NCBI RefSeq assembly: GCF_051172195.1
Contig: NZ_JBPJAQ010000001.1
Span: forward strand, 2,108,001 to 2,172,000
Length of the DNA: 64,000 nt
Direction of reading: 5' to 3'
Source: Paludibaculum fermentans_A
Lineage (GTDB): Bacteria; Acidobacteriota; Terriglobia; Bryobacterales; Bryobacteraceae
The notes under the pieces are model-generated. The model was not told where the DNA came from. It was given only the letters and a program-made list of their open reading frames with translations, and searched no databases. Below, one piece after another: positions 20,359 to 29,070 of the stretch (position 1 is its first letter; the number at the start of each line of letters is the position of its first letter). The position numbers and the translations under genes are program-made.

Positions 20359-21693
20359 ATGCCTGATACGACCAGACGCATTTTTACCAAGACCGCGATG
20401 GCGGCTACGGCGCTCAGCTACGGGCGCATTCTCGGCGCAAACGCCAAGATCCAGATGGGCTACATCGGCCTGGGCAACCGGGGCGACCAGGTGCACGACG
20501 CATTCCTCGAACACGGCGACCAGGAGACCGTGGCTGTGTGCGACCTGCGCGACGACTACATGGATTTCGCCATCAAGAAGTCGCGTGCTACGCCGAAGAA
20601 GTACACCGAGTACAAGAAGCTGCTGGAAGACAAGAACGTGGATGCCGTGGTGGTGGCGGCTCCGGATCACTGGCACGCGCTGATGTTCGTCGACGCCTGT
20701 CACGCGGGCAAGGATGTGTACTGCGAGAAACCGCTGTCCCTCACCATCTGGGAAGGACGGCGCATGGTGCAGGTGGCGGCAGAGACCAAGCGGGTGTCGC
20801 AGATCGGCATCCACCGGCGCAGTGTGGAGTCGTTGCGGCAGGCGGCGGAGTTTGTGCGCAACGGCGGCCTCGGGCACGTGACGGTGGCTAAGGGCTACCA
20901 CGTGCAGAACGAGTGGCCAAACGGGATCGGCGATGCTCCGAACTCGGCTCCGCCGAATGCGGAAGCGTGGGAAAAGTGGCTGGGACCGGCTCCCAAGGTG
21001 CCGTATAACAAGAACCGCACGTTCTACAATTTCCGCTGGTTCTACGACTACTCGGGCGGCCAGATCACGAACTTCGGCGTACACTACATGGACTGGATCC
21101 GCTGGGCGCTGGGCAAGGATGCTCCGAAGTCGGTGGTGGCCATGGGCGGCAAGTATGTGATCAAAGACAATCGGGAAATCCCCGACACCGCCGAGGTGCT
21201 GTGGGACTACGGCGACACGATGGTGGTGTTCAGCCAGTACAACGCCAACGGCGCGCCGACCAACGCGAAGAACAGCGAGTTGGAGATCCGCGGCACCAAG
21301 GGCACGATGTACCTGCAGAGCGGCAAGTGGGAAGTGGTGCCGGAGAAGACCACGGAAGTGCTATTCGGGCAGCGCACGCCGCTGGACCGGAATCTGGAAA
21401 AGGGCTACGGACCTTCGAAGAAGCCGGCCATGGAGGCGGTGTCGAACGGTTCAGGTTTCGCCGAGACCTATCCACACGCCCGCAACTTCCTGGATTGCGT
21501 GAAGAGCCGCAAGAAGTGCAACTGCGACGTACTGGACGGGCATCTGTCCACCTCGGCCTGCATCCTGGGCCACATTGCCCTGCGGACCAAGGGCTATCTG
21601 GAATGGGACGCGAAGACTGAAAAGTTCACCAACAACGCGGCCGCCAACAAGCTGTTGAGCTATCAGTACCGGGCTCCTTACAAGCTGGGGTAA
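20359..21693 (+). CDS. Tat-exported Gfo/Idh/MocA-family oxidoreductase
   Basis: 444 residues. The N-terminus TRRIFTKTAMAATALSYGRILGAN has a twin arginine and a hydrophobic stretch, so Tat export is likely. The NAD(P)-binding motif is MGYIGLGNRGDQ, and the family catalytic lysine lies in CEKPLS (EKP motif), followed by a substrate domain with NFGVHYMDWIRW. Tat-exported members of this family are abundant in Acidobacteria and Planctomycetes and may act on sugars or glycosides in the periplasm, with a tightly bound cofactor. It is 2 nt after the protease and 6 nt before the isomerase gene. Confidence 0.9.
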   Translation: MPDTTRRIFTKTAMAATALSYGRILGANAKIQMGYIGLGNRGDQVHDAFLEHGDQETVAVCDLRDDYMDFAIKKSRATPKKYTEYKKLLEDKNVDAVVVAAPDHWHALMFVDACHAGKDVYCEKPLSLTIWEGRRMVQVAAETKRVSQIGIHRRSVESLRQAAEFVRNGGLGHVTVAKGYHVQNEWPNGIGDAPNSAPPNAEAWEKWLGPAPKVPYNKNRTFYNFRWFYDYSGGQITNFGVHYMDWIRWALGKDAPKSVVAMGGKYVIKDNREIPDTAEVLWDYGDTMVVFSQYNANGAPTNAKNSELEIRGTKGTMYLQSGKWEVVPEKTTEVLFGQRTPLDRNLEKGYGPSKKPAMEAVSNGSGFAETYPHARNFLDCVKSRKKCNCDVLDGHLSTSACILGHIALRTKGYLEWDAKTEKFTNNAAANKLLSYQYRAPYKLG

Positions 21694-21699
21694 TACGAC

Positions 21700-22572
21700 A
21701 TGACACGACGCGATTTTGTTATGGCCGCGGCAGCCTTGCCGCTGGCCGCCCAAGGGGCGAAGACCAAGCCGGTGCTGTGCATCTTCTCGAAGCACATGTC
21801 GGAATTCCAGTGGGACGAACTGGGCGCGAAGGCGAAAGAGGTAGGCTTCGACGGCGTGGATCTGACAGTGCGGCCAAAAGGGCATGTGCTGCCGGAGCGC
21901 GTCGCCGAGGATCTGCCCAAAGCCGTCGATGCCATCCGCAAACACGGCCTCAGCGTGCCGATGATCACTACGGATTTGAAGGACGCCAGCGATCCGGCGG
22001 CGAAGCCAACCTTCGAGGCCATGAAGAAGGCGGGCGTTTCGCTGTACAAGCTCGGCTACTGGAACGCGAAGAAGGGCCAGGGGGTGCTGGCGGCGGCACA
22101 GGAGAACAAGCGCAAGCTGGATGGCCTGCTGGCGTTGTCGAAACAATACGGCCTGACGGCCGGGCTGCACAACCATTCAGGGCCGTACTTCGGCTGTGCC
22201 GTGTGGGACTACCGCGAGCTCATCAAGGACGTGAATTTGCGCGAGGCCGGCTACTATTTCGATCCCGGCCACGCCACCGTGGAAGGCGGCCTCAACGGCT
22301 GGCGCGTATCGCTGGACCTGGTGCTGCCGCGGCTCAAAATGTCCGCCATCAAGGACTTCTATTGGGAGAAGTCCAAAGGCCAGTGGAAGAACCACTGGTG
22401 TCCGCTGGGCGAAGGAATGGTGAACTGGCAGGCGGTGTTCGCCGAGTACGCCAAAGCCGAGTTCAGCGGGCCGCTGTCGCTGCACCTGGAGTATCCGGGC
22501 GGCGATGACCTGCCCTCCATCCGCAAAGATCTCGAATATATGAAGCAGCAGGTGAGCGCGGCCTACGCCTAG
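21700..22572 (+). CDS. Tat-exported sugar phosphate isomerase/epimerase-like protein
   Basis: 290 residues. MTRRDFVMAAAALPLAAQG is a short Tat-type signal. The mature part is a xylose-isomerase-like TIM barrel (AP endonuclease 2 superfamily): VGFDGVDLTVRPKGHV, GLTAGLHNHSGPYFG, YYFDPGHATVEGG and LHLEYPGGDD supply the His, Glu and Asp residues expected at the divalent-metal site. It probably interconverts or cleaves a sugar product with the adjacent Gfo/Idh enzyme, a recurrent pairing. The substrate is unknown. Confidence 0.88.
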   Translation: MTRRDFVMAAAALPLAAQGAKTKPVLCIFSKHMSEFQWDELGAKAKEVGFDGVDLTVRPKGHVLPERVAEDLPKAVDAIRKHGLSVPMITTDLKDASDPAAKPTFEAMKKAGVSLYKLGYWNAKKGQGVLAAAQENKRKLDGLLALSKQYGLTAGLHNHSGPYFGCAVWDYRELIKDVNLREAGYYFDPGHATVEGGLNGWRVSLDLVLPRLKMSAIKDFYWEKSKGQWKNHWCPLGEGMVNWQAVFAEYAKAEFSGPLSLHLEYPGGDDLPSIRKDLEYMKQQVSAAYA

Positions 22573-22617
22573 TTCGCATCGCCGGGTTGCGGTGGTTGAT
22601 AAGATGGAGGTTTCACC

Positions 22618-24288
22618 ATGAAACTCCAGTCCTACACCATCACCCAGGGACGGGACCGCGCCCCGGCGCGCGCCCAGCTGAAGGGTATCGGCTTCACCGA
22701 TGAGGACTTGAAGAAGCCCATCATCGGCATCGCCAACACCTGGATCGGAACCATGCCGTGCAATTTCCTCCTGCGCGACCTGGCGGTAGACGTAGCTCGC
22801 GGTATCCGTGAGGCCGGCGGAACGCCGATGGAGTTCAACACCATCGCGATCTCCGACGGCATCACCATGGGTACGCAGGGCATGAAAGCCTCGCTGATTT
22901 CGCGTGAGGTTGTGGCCGACTCCATTGAACTCGTCACACGCGGACACATGTTCGACGGCCTGGTCTGCCTGGTGGCCTGCGACAAGACCATTCCCGGCGC
23001 GGCGCTGGCGCTGCTGCGGCTGAACATCCCGGGCGTCATCCTCTACGGAGGCTCCATTCTGCCCGGCCGGTACAAGGGGATGGACGTCACCATTCAGGAA
23101 GTGTTCGAGGCAGTGGGTGCGAACGCAGCCGGCAAGATCACAGATCAGGAACTGCTGGACATCGAGAATGTAGCGTCGCCCGGTCCGGGCGCCTGCGGCG
23201 GCCAGTTCACAGCCAATACGATGGCGACGGTGATGGAGATCATCGGCCTCTCGCCCATGAACACGGCGATGGTGCCCCAGGTGGACGACCGCAAGCACGC
23301 TGTGGCGGCCTACTGCGGCGAAGTGATCCTGGATGCAGTGAAGAACAACCGGCTGCCGCGCGAGATCTGCACGCGGGCGGCGTTTGAGAACGCGATTGCC
23401 AGCGTGGCGGCGACGGGCGGCTCCACCAATGCGGTGCTGCACCTGCTGGCCATGGCGCGCGAGGCCGGGGTCGATCTGGTCATCGACGATTTCCAGACGG
23501 TGAGCGAGCGGACCCCCCTGCTGTTGAGCCTGAAGCCGGCCGGCCAGTATGTGGCCGCTGACGTGGACAAAGCGGGCGGCATCGGTGTTGTGGCGAAGCG
23601 GTTGGTGGACGGCAAGTTCGCTGATCCCTCCGCACTGACGATCACCGGCAAAACGCTGGGCGAGGAAGCGGCCCGGTCAGAGGAAACGCCTGGGCAGCAG
23701 GTGGTGCGCGCCCTCGACAACCCCATCAAGAAGTCCGGCGGCCTGGTGATCCTGAAGGGTACGCTGGCGCCCGAAGGCGGGGTGATCAAGGTGACAGGCA
23801 TCGACCGCAAGATCCACCAGGGTCCGGCGCGCGTGTTCGATTGCGAAGAGGACGCCATGGCGGCGGTGACGCACGGCAAGATCCAGCATGGAGACGTGCT
23901 GGTGATCCGGTATGAAGGGCCCAAGGGTGGTCCGGGCATGCGCGAGATGCTGGGCGTGACCTCGGCCATCATGGGCGCCGGCTTCGGCGACACCGTGGCG
24001 CTGATGACGGACGGACGGTTCTCCGGCGCGACGCGCGGCTTCATGGTGGGGCACGTGGCTCCGGAAGCGGCGGTCGGCGGGCCCATCGCGTTTGTCGAGG
24101 AAGGCGACCCCATCACCATCGACATTGAGCACCAGAACATCTCGCTCGACGTGGACGAAGCGATCCTGGCCGAGCGTCGCGCGAAGTGGGTGGCTCCGCC
24201 GCCCGCGAGAAAGACCGGCGTCATGGCGAAGTACATCAAACTGGTGAGCTCGGCTTCTGAAGGCGCGATCACCTCCAACGTGTACTAA
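22618..24288 (+). CDS. ilvD: Dihydroxy-acid dehydratase
   Basis: 556 residues, the usual length. The enzyme dehydrates 2,3-dihydroxy-acids to 2-keto acids in valine, leucine and isoleucine synthesis. Cluster-binding cysteines C48 (TMPCNF), C121 (VACDKT) and C193 (GACGGQFTANTMA) match the three conserved positions of IlvD. The Mg-carbamate lysine region YGGSILPGRYKG and the C-terminal TDGRFSGATRGFMVGHVAPEA are intact. GGAGG precedes the ATG at a good distance. The branched-chain role is preferred over a sugar-acid dehydratase role because the sequence is IlvD-like throughout, although its neighbours are sugar enzymes. Confidence 0.93.
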   Translation: MKLQSYTITQGRDRAPARAQLKGIGFTDEDLKKPIIGIANTWIGTMPCNFLLRDLAVDVARGIREAGGTPMEFNTIAISDGITMGTQGMKASLISREVVADSIELVTRGHMFDGLVCLVACDKTIPGAALALLRLNIPGVILYGGSILPGRYKGMDVTIQEVFEAVGANAAGKITDQELLDIENVASPGPGACGGQFTANTMATVMEIIGLSPMNTAMVPQVDDRKHAVAAYCGEVILDAVKNNRLPREICTRAAFENAIASVAATGGSTNAVLHLLAMAREAGVDLVIDDFQTVSERTPLLLSLKPAGQYVAADVDKAGGIGVVAKRLVDGKFADPSALTITGKTLGEEAARSEETPGQQVVRALDNPIKKSGGLVILKGTLAPEGGVIKVTGIDRKIHQGPARVFDCEEDAMAAVTHGKIQHGDVLVIRYEGPKGGPGMREMLGVTSAIMGAGFGDTVALMTDGRFSGATRGFMVGHVAPEAAVGGPIAFVEEGDPITIDIEHQNISLDVDEAILAERRAKWVAPPPARKTGVMAKYIKLVSSASEGAITSNVY

Positions 24289-24312
24289 GCCGTGTTCAAG
24301 TTTGCGATGGAT

Positions 24313-24345
24313 GGAAGGGCCCCCGCCGTGGGGCCCTTCCCTTTT
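24313..24345 (+). terminator. Intrinsic terminator after ilvD
   Basis: An 11-bp perfect stem GGAAGGGCCCC (24313-24323) and GGGGCCCTTCC (24330-24340) with a 6-nt loop is followed by CTTTT. It lies 25 nt after the ilvD stop and closes the plus-strand operon. Confidence 0.85.
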
Positions 24346-24423
24346 GCCGTCAAGCTAGCTCGTATTGGAAAAAAATCGGAAACGGTAATTTTATCCGGTA
24401 CTCCTTTAGCTTCCAGCAGGCGT

Positions 24424-24512
24424 CCGTTGGGAAGAGATTTTCCAACGGGTTGGGTGGCAGGCCTCGTGGCCGCCGGCAACGGCCCGTGCTGCTGACCAGG
24501 GGTGAACCTGCC
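24424..24512 (+). promoter_or_regulatory. Possible structured leader RNA of the beta-helix protein gene
   Basis: Downstream of the ilvD terminator, a stem of seven Watson-Crick pairs CCGTTGG (24424-24430) and CCAACGG (24442-24448), extendable by two A-T pairs and a G-U, encloses a short loop. A second set follows: GGCAGG near 24453-24458 can pair with CCTGCC at 24507-24512, enclosing a smaller GC hairpin. The ribosome binding site GGAG (24522-24525) and the ATG (24532) come right after. It resembles no riboswitch that can be recognised by eye. Confidence 0.4.
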
Positions 24513-24531
24513 TCTTTTAACGGAGATTCAG

Positions 24532-27528
24532 ATGTTTCAGAATCGGCGATCCAAATTGGCTGGAAAGAGAAGCGCGCTGCGTTCGGCTGGTCTTGTCACG
24601 CTGGCGCTCTGCCTGGTGAGCCTCGCCTGGGGCGTAACCTACTATGCATCGTATACCTTGAATGGCGGTACGGCGACGCAATCGAATCAGACCTACAGTG
24701 CCAGCGCGGCCGATACATCGGCAGTGTGGGTGACGAATGGCGGCACCTTCACTCTTGAGAATCCCACCATCACCACCAGCGGCAACACGTCGTCGCAGGA
24801 CAATAGCAGCTTCTATGGGCTGAATGCGGGCCTGCTGGCGGCCCAGGGGACGGTTAATATGACCGGCGGCACCATCACCACCACGGGTACGGGCGCCAAT
24901 GGAGCGTTCGCCTACGGATCCGGGTCGAAGGTGATCATTACGGGTGCGGCCATCAAGGCGAGCGCCGATGGCGGCCATGCAGTGATGGCGACTGGCGGCG
25001 GGACGATGGTGATCACCAACGTCGACATGACGACCTCCGGCGGAAGCTCCAGCGCCATCGCCACCGATCGCGGCGGCGGGACCATCGTGGTTACGGGCGG
25101 CACCGTTAAGACCTCAGGCAGCAACTCCGCCGGGCTTTACTCCACCGGCTCGATCGTCGTGACGGGCACGACGTTCGAATCCACTGGCGCCGAGATGGCC
25201 GTGATCGAAGGGGCAAATTCCCTGGTCCTGACAGGTGTGAAGATGACCACCACCAAGGAAAAGTGGGGCGTCATGATCTACCAGAGCATGTCCGGCGACG
25301 CTTCCGGCACCAACGGTCGCTTCACCATGACGGGTGGTTCGTTGAACTACAAGCCCACCAGCGGGCCGCTGTTCTACGTCAACAACTCCACTGGGCACAT
25401 CACGCTGGCCGGTGTCAGCCTGACCGCCAATTCAGGCGTCCTCATCAAGGCCGCGGCGGGCAGTTGGGGCAACAGCGGATCCAACGGCGGTACGGTGGTG
25501 CTGGTCGGGACCGGGCAGACCCTGGCCGGGAATCTGGTGGCCGACAGCATCAGTTCCATCACGGCGACGCTGAAGGCCAACTCGGCGCTGACCGGGCAGG
25601 TCAACGCCGAAAACACCGCCAAGTCGATCAGCCTCACCCTGGATTCCAGTAGCAGGTGGACGCTGACAGGCCACTCGTATGTCACCTCGCTGGCCGATTC
25701 GGCCGGTATCGCCGGAGCCACGGTGACGAACATCACCGGCAACGGGTTTAACGTCTACTACGACGCCAGCGCCTCGGCCAACAGTTATCTCAATGGCGGG
25801 ACCTACTCGCTGGTGAATGGCGGGCTGCTGCTACCCAGGGGCAGCAGCGGGACGAGTTGCAGTTACGCCGTCTCCTCGGAGTCGAAGAGCTTCACTGCCG
25901 CCGGAGGCAGCGGGACGGCGAGTGTGACCACGACCGGCACCTGCACTTGGAGCGCTTCCTCCGATTCCTCCTGGTTGTCCGTCAATTCCGGGGCATCGGG
26001 CACGGGCAGCGGTACGGTGGCCTTCACCGTGGCCGCCAACACCACCAGCGCCTCGAGAACGGGCACACTCACCGTTGGCGGACAGACGATCGCCATCACG
26101 CAGGAGGCAGGAACCTCCGGCGGTTCGGGCTGTTCCGTGACGCCCGGTACGACTTCCGTTACGGTGGATGCCGGCGCGGCCACGCGCAGCATCGCCCTGA
26201 CGGCCGTGGCCGGTTGCGGCTGGAGCGCGGCCAGCGACGCCTACTGGCTCACGCTTTCCAGCAGCAGCGGCGCCGGGGCTGGCGCGCTGACCTTCACCGC
26301 GGCCGAGAACACGACCGGGGCCAACCGCGTGGGCACACTGACAGTGGGCGGGTCCACCGTGACCGTCACCCAAAGCACTCTCGGTGTCGCACCGCTGGCG
26401 TTTGTGCCCATCTCGCCCTGCCGGTTGCTGGATACGAGGACCAACTCCAGTTTCGGCGGCACTCAGATGGCGGCCGGCGAGACACGCACTGTCAGCGTGC
26501 CGTCCGGCGACTGTGGGATTCCCGCCAATGCCGCGGCCTACTCGCTCAATGTCACCGTCCTGCCAGTGGAGGCCCTGGCGGCGGTCACCGCTTGGCCGGC
26601 GGGCCTGCCGCAGCCGTCCGCTTACACCGCCAGCGCTCCGGATGGCCGAGTCAAAGCGAATGCGGCCCTGGTGGCAGCCGGCACGGATGCGGCGGTCAGC
26701 CTGTATTCCACCGAGGCGACCGACCTGGTGCTGGATATCAACGGGTACTTCGTGCCCGCGTCGACGGCGCCCGCTTCCGCACTGGCTTTCTATCCCGTCA
26801 CCCCCTGCCGCCTGGCGGATACGCGGCTGGCGGCGGGCGACCTGGGCGGCCCCAGCCTGACAGCCGGCGAGGCGCGCACGTTCCCGCTGGCTGGCCAGTG
26901 CGGCCTGCCTGCCATGGCGCAGGCGTACTCAGTCAATATCGCGGCCGTGCCGCATTCCACCCTGGGCTCGTTGCAGGCCTGGGCCACTGGTGCCGCCCAA
27001 ACCGACCTGGCCACCTTGGTGGACGCCTCGGGTACAGTGGCGGCCAATGCGGCGATCGTGGCCGCCGGCACGGCCGGCTCCATCGACCTGCTCAGCAGCG
27101 CGGACGCGGATGTCGTCATCGATGTGAACGGCTACTTCGCTCCCGCCGCGAGCAGCGGGCTCTACTTCTACGCGGTCACGCCCTGCCGGGTGGCGGACAC
27201 ACGCAGCGCCGACGGCGAACTGGGTGGGCCGTTGCTCTCTGGCGGCGCAACGCGCGCGTTCCCGTTACGCTCGGCGGCCTGCACGGTTCCTACGTCGGCC
27301 CAGGCCTACTCGTTGAATGCGCTGGCCGCGCCCGTCTCGCTGCTGGGCTACCTCACCCTGTGGCCCGCCGATACGGCTCAGCCGCTGGTGGCAACCTTGA
27401 ACGCCATCGATGGTGTCGCCACGACGAATGCGGCCATCGTGGCGGCCGGCACCCGGGGCGCGATCTCGGCGTTTGTCACCGAGGCGACACACCTGCTGCT
27501 GGACATTACGGGGTTCTTCGCGCCGTAG
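24532..27528 (+). CDS. Secreted beta-helix, BACON and 'TPCRxxDTR'-module protein
   Basis: 998 residues from the ATG at 24532, chosen for its GGAG site; a GTG at 24502 is the alternative. A long signal segment ends near LVSLAWGV. Residues ~35-430 are Gly/Thr/Ser-rich with repeating GGT(I/V)xxTG units typical of a right-handed beta-helix or autotransporter-like stalk. Two BACON-type domains follow (CSYAVSSESKSF ... ITQEAG and CSVTPGTTSVTV ... VTQS), each with the CxWSA motif. Three ~125-residue modules end the protein, each with (I/V)(S/T)PCRxxDTR at the start and D(I/V)(N/T)G(Y/F)F(V/A)P at the end. The design is of a large adhesin or surface protein; ligand and attachment are unknown. Confidence 0.8.
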   Translation: MFQNRRSKLAGKRSALRSAGLVTLALCLVSLAWGVTYYASYTLNGGTATQSNQTYSASAADTSAVWVTNGGTFTLENPTITTSGNTSSQDNSSFYGLNAGLLAAQGTVNMTGGTITTTGTGANGAFAYGSGSKVIITGAAIKASADGGHAVMATGGGTMVITNVDMTTSGGSSSAIATDRGGGTIVVTGGTVKTSGSNSAGLYSTGSIVVTGTTFESTGAEMAVIEGANSLVLTGVKMTTTKEKWGVMIYQSMSGDASGTNGRFTMTGGSLNYKPTSGPLFYVNNSTGHITLAGVSLTANSGVLIKAAAGSWGNSGSNGGTVVLVGTGQTLAGNLVADSISSITATLKANSALTGQVNAENTAKSISLTLDSSSRWTLTGHSYVTSLADSAGIAGATVTNITGNGFNVYYDASASANSYLNGGTYSLVNGGLLLPRGSSGTSCSYAVSSESKSFTAAGGSGTASVTTTGTCTWSASSDSSWLSVNSGASGTGSGTVAFTVAANTTSASRTGTLTVGGQTIAITQEAGTSGGSGCSVTPGTTSVTVDAGAATRSIALTAVAGCGWSAASDAYWLTLSSSSGAGAGALTFTAAENTTGANRVGTLTVGGSTVTVTQSTLGVAPLAFVPISPCRLLDTRTNSSFGGTQMAAGETRTVSVPSGDCGIPANAAAYSLNVTVLPVEALAAVTAWPAGLPQPSAYTASAPDGRVKANAALVAAGTDAAVSLYSTEATDLVLDINGYFVPASTAPASALAFYPVTPCRLADTRLAAGDLGGPSLTAGEARTFPLAGQCGLPAMAQAYSVNIAAVPHSTLGSLQAWATGAAQTDLATLVDASGTVAANAAIVAAGTAGSIDLLSSADADVVIDVNGYFAPAASSGLYFYAVTPCRVADTRSADGELGGPLLSGGATRAFPLRSAACTVPTSAQAYSLNALAAPVSLLGYLTLWPADTAQPLVATLNAIDGVATTNAAIVAAGTRGAISAFVTEATHLLLDITGFFAP
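26392..27525 (+). repeat. Three ~380-bp coding repeats of the 'TPCRxxDTR' module
   Basis: Units start near 26392, 26779 and 27159. Each encodes about 125 residues with a fixed SPCR or TPCR motif followed by a DTR, a QAYSLN/AYSVN-type strand, and a terminal 'LDINGYF' type strand. The units are clearly homologous but have diverged, so the duplications are old. Confidence 0.8.
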
Positions 27529-27602
27529 TGCTGCCAAATCTTCACCACCCGTGATTGATTTCTCCGCGGAACTCCGCTCATTCCGGCATGGGCGACCGCA
27601 GA

Positions 27603-28634
27603 ATGAACTTCGCCGAGTGCACCGCGTGCACGAAGAGCAACCGGGAGGATGGTGTTCCACCTCCTTGCTTCCGGGCCGCGGAGGCCGCCGCCAGCCGCAA
27701 CCGTCCGCAGATGGTGGCGGTGAAGGAGACCCGCATCGGCTCACCCTGCCCCATGAATGCCGACTGGGATGACCTGATTGGGATTCTGATGTCCGGCCGG
27801 GCCTATGATGTCAATCACGACGGCAAGTCGCGGCTATACACCATCAAGTCGCAACTGGACCGGTACCCGCGCGGCACGCACTTCACCAAGAGCGAGACGA
27901 ACCGCAAGACCATTTCCGCCGCCGTCGGCTACATCCCGACAAAGGCCCGGGGCAGCGGGGATCTGTGGTTGTCCTACAGCCAGGACTACGGCACGCTGGG
28001 CTTCGTCCGCGGCTTGCCTTCCGATCACGTCTGGTCACAGGTGCTGGAGAACTACTATCGCGACGTCGGCATCGATCCGGCCCTGACCTATGTCGGCGGC
28101 GCGGTGAAGGTCGCCGCGACGCCGGGCATCTATCCGGAAGGAATGGACGGTGTGGCCGGCGTGGTGATGAACCTGAAGTCGATGAAGAAATTCGCCGTCT
28201 CGGCCACGGTGAAGAAAGTGGCGGGCGGCGGAGGCGTATCCACCGCGTTGCAGGTTGTTGTGGCGTCCAACGTGTCGGATCCGGCCAAGTTGAAAGGCAT
28301 GAAGTTCCAGGGCGGTTTCGACATCAACGTCACCGTGGGCCTGAAGAACTGGGCCAAGGTGGCCGGAGCGGTCAAGGATGCCAAGAAGTTCGGCGTGCTG
28401 GTGAAGATCGCCAAGGCGCTCCACGATAGCAAGGGGATCGTGAAGATCGACAGCATGGGCGATGTGATGGCGGCCGTCAAAGCCCTGATCGCCGGCAATG
28501 GCGGGCTCACCACCTATCGGTCTGGAAAGCCGGATTTCATCGTGGCCGACTTGCCGCTGCTGCCCAGCGCCGGTTTCGAATTCAGCCTGACGTTCATGTC
28601 GGAAACGACCATCAACAGCATCAAGCCGCTGTAA
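27603..28634 (+). CDS. Unrecognised protein with Cys-rich N-terminus
   Basis: 343 residues from the ATG at 27603 (MNFAECTACTKSNRED); an in-frame ATG at 27588 and a TTG at 27555 are also possible, and no strong ribosome binding site decides. The N-terminus has cysteines in CTAC and PPPCF and later SPCP, which could bind zinc. The body is mixed alpha/beta with Lys/Val/Gly-rich strands (KKFAVSATVKKVAGGG, KFQGGFDINVTVGLKNW, KKFGVLVKIAKAL) and no signal peptide. No family was recognised. It follows the beta-helix gene by 74 nt on the same strand and overlaps the convergent DinB gene by 14 nt at its 3' end. Confidence 0.55.
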   Translation: MNFAECTACTKSNREDGVPPPCFRAAEAAASRNRPQMVAVKETRIGSPCPMNADWDDLIGILMSGRAYDVNHDGKSRLYTIKSQLDRYPRGTHFTKSETNRKTISAAVGYIPTKARGSGDLWLSYSQDYGTLGFVRGLPSDHVWSQVLENYYRDVGIDPALTYVGGAVKVAATPGIYPEGMDGVAGVVMNLKSMKKFAVSATVKKVAGGGGVSTALQVVVASNVSDPAKLKGMKFQGGFDINVTVGLKNWAKVAGAVKDAKKFGVLVKIAKALHDSKGIVKIDSMGDVMAAVKALIAGNGGLTTYRSGKPDFIVADLPLLPSAGFEFSLTFMSETTINSIKPL

Positions 28635-29070
28635 TGGTCGAGACGTGATGCTCCAGGTGGCGGATGTAATCGTCGATCCAGGCATCCAGGGGCATGGCAG
28701 AACTGCCGCCCAGGATGACGGGCGCGGAAAGACGGTTCTGCGGAATTCGGGCGATGAGGCGTCCCAGCATCCAGTTGCGCTCCTCCCAATGGCGGAGTAG
28801 ATGAGCCCACGGCATGTCCGCGTAGCCATGCAGATCGACCCATTCGTTCTGGGCATAGGTGGGGCCTTCGTAGCGCCCCTCCAGCGCGGCTATGGCGATG
28901 CGCTGATGATTGTTCTGGGCGGAGTCGAGCAGGTGCCCGAGTTCCTGCTTCTTCAGCCAGCCGCCCGGGCGGGAAGCCTGGCTGGCCGTTTCCTCGGAGA
29001 TCCCACGCAGCCGGCCGGCCGCTGTCTCAATGGCCGCGTGAAATCGAGCCGCTATCTCCTGGCTGTTCAT
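28621..29070 (-). CDS. DinB-family (DinB_2) putative metal-dependent transferase
   Basis: 149 residues of a four-helix-bundle DinB/YfiT-like protein. The metal-binding histidines are seen as ELGHLLDSAQNNHQR in the second helix and DYIRHLEHHV in the last. The family includes bacillithiol and mycothiol S-transferases and many uncharacterised members, so the substrate is unknown. Its ATG overlaps the stop of the upstream decarboxylase as ATGA (29067-29070), indicating translational coupling. Its stop lies inside the convergent unknown gene. Confidence 0.82.
   Translation of the reverse strand: MNSQEIAARFHAAIETAAGRLRGISEETASQASRPGGWLKKQELGHLLDSAQNNHQRIAIAALEGRYEGPTYAQNEWVDLHGYADMPWAHLLRHWEERNWMLGRLIARIPQNRLSAPVILGGSSAMPLDAWIDDYIRHLEHHVSTITAA

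Noticed and set aside
24346..24531. Leader as a cyclic-di-GMP (GEMM) or other known riboswitch
   Set aside because: Conserved GEMM core sequences are not present, and no other known riboswitch core could be matched by eye.
25857..27554. Second plus-strand frame across the BACON and module region
   Set aside because: It is a shifted frame of the Gly/Thr-rich secreted protein; Arg/His/Gly-rich composition without motifs.
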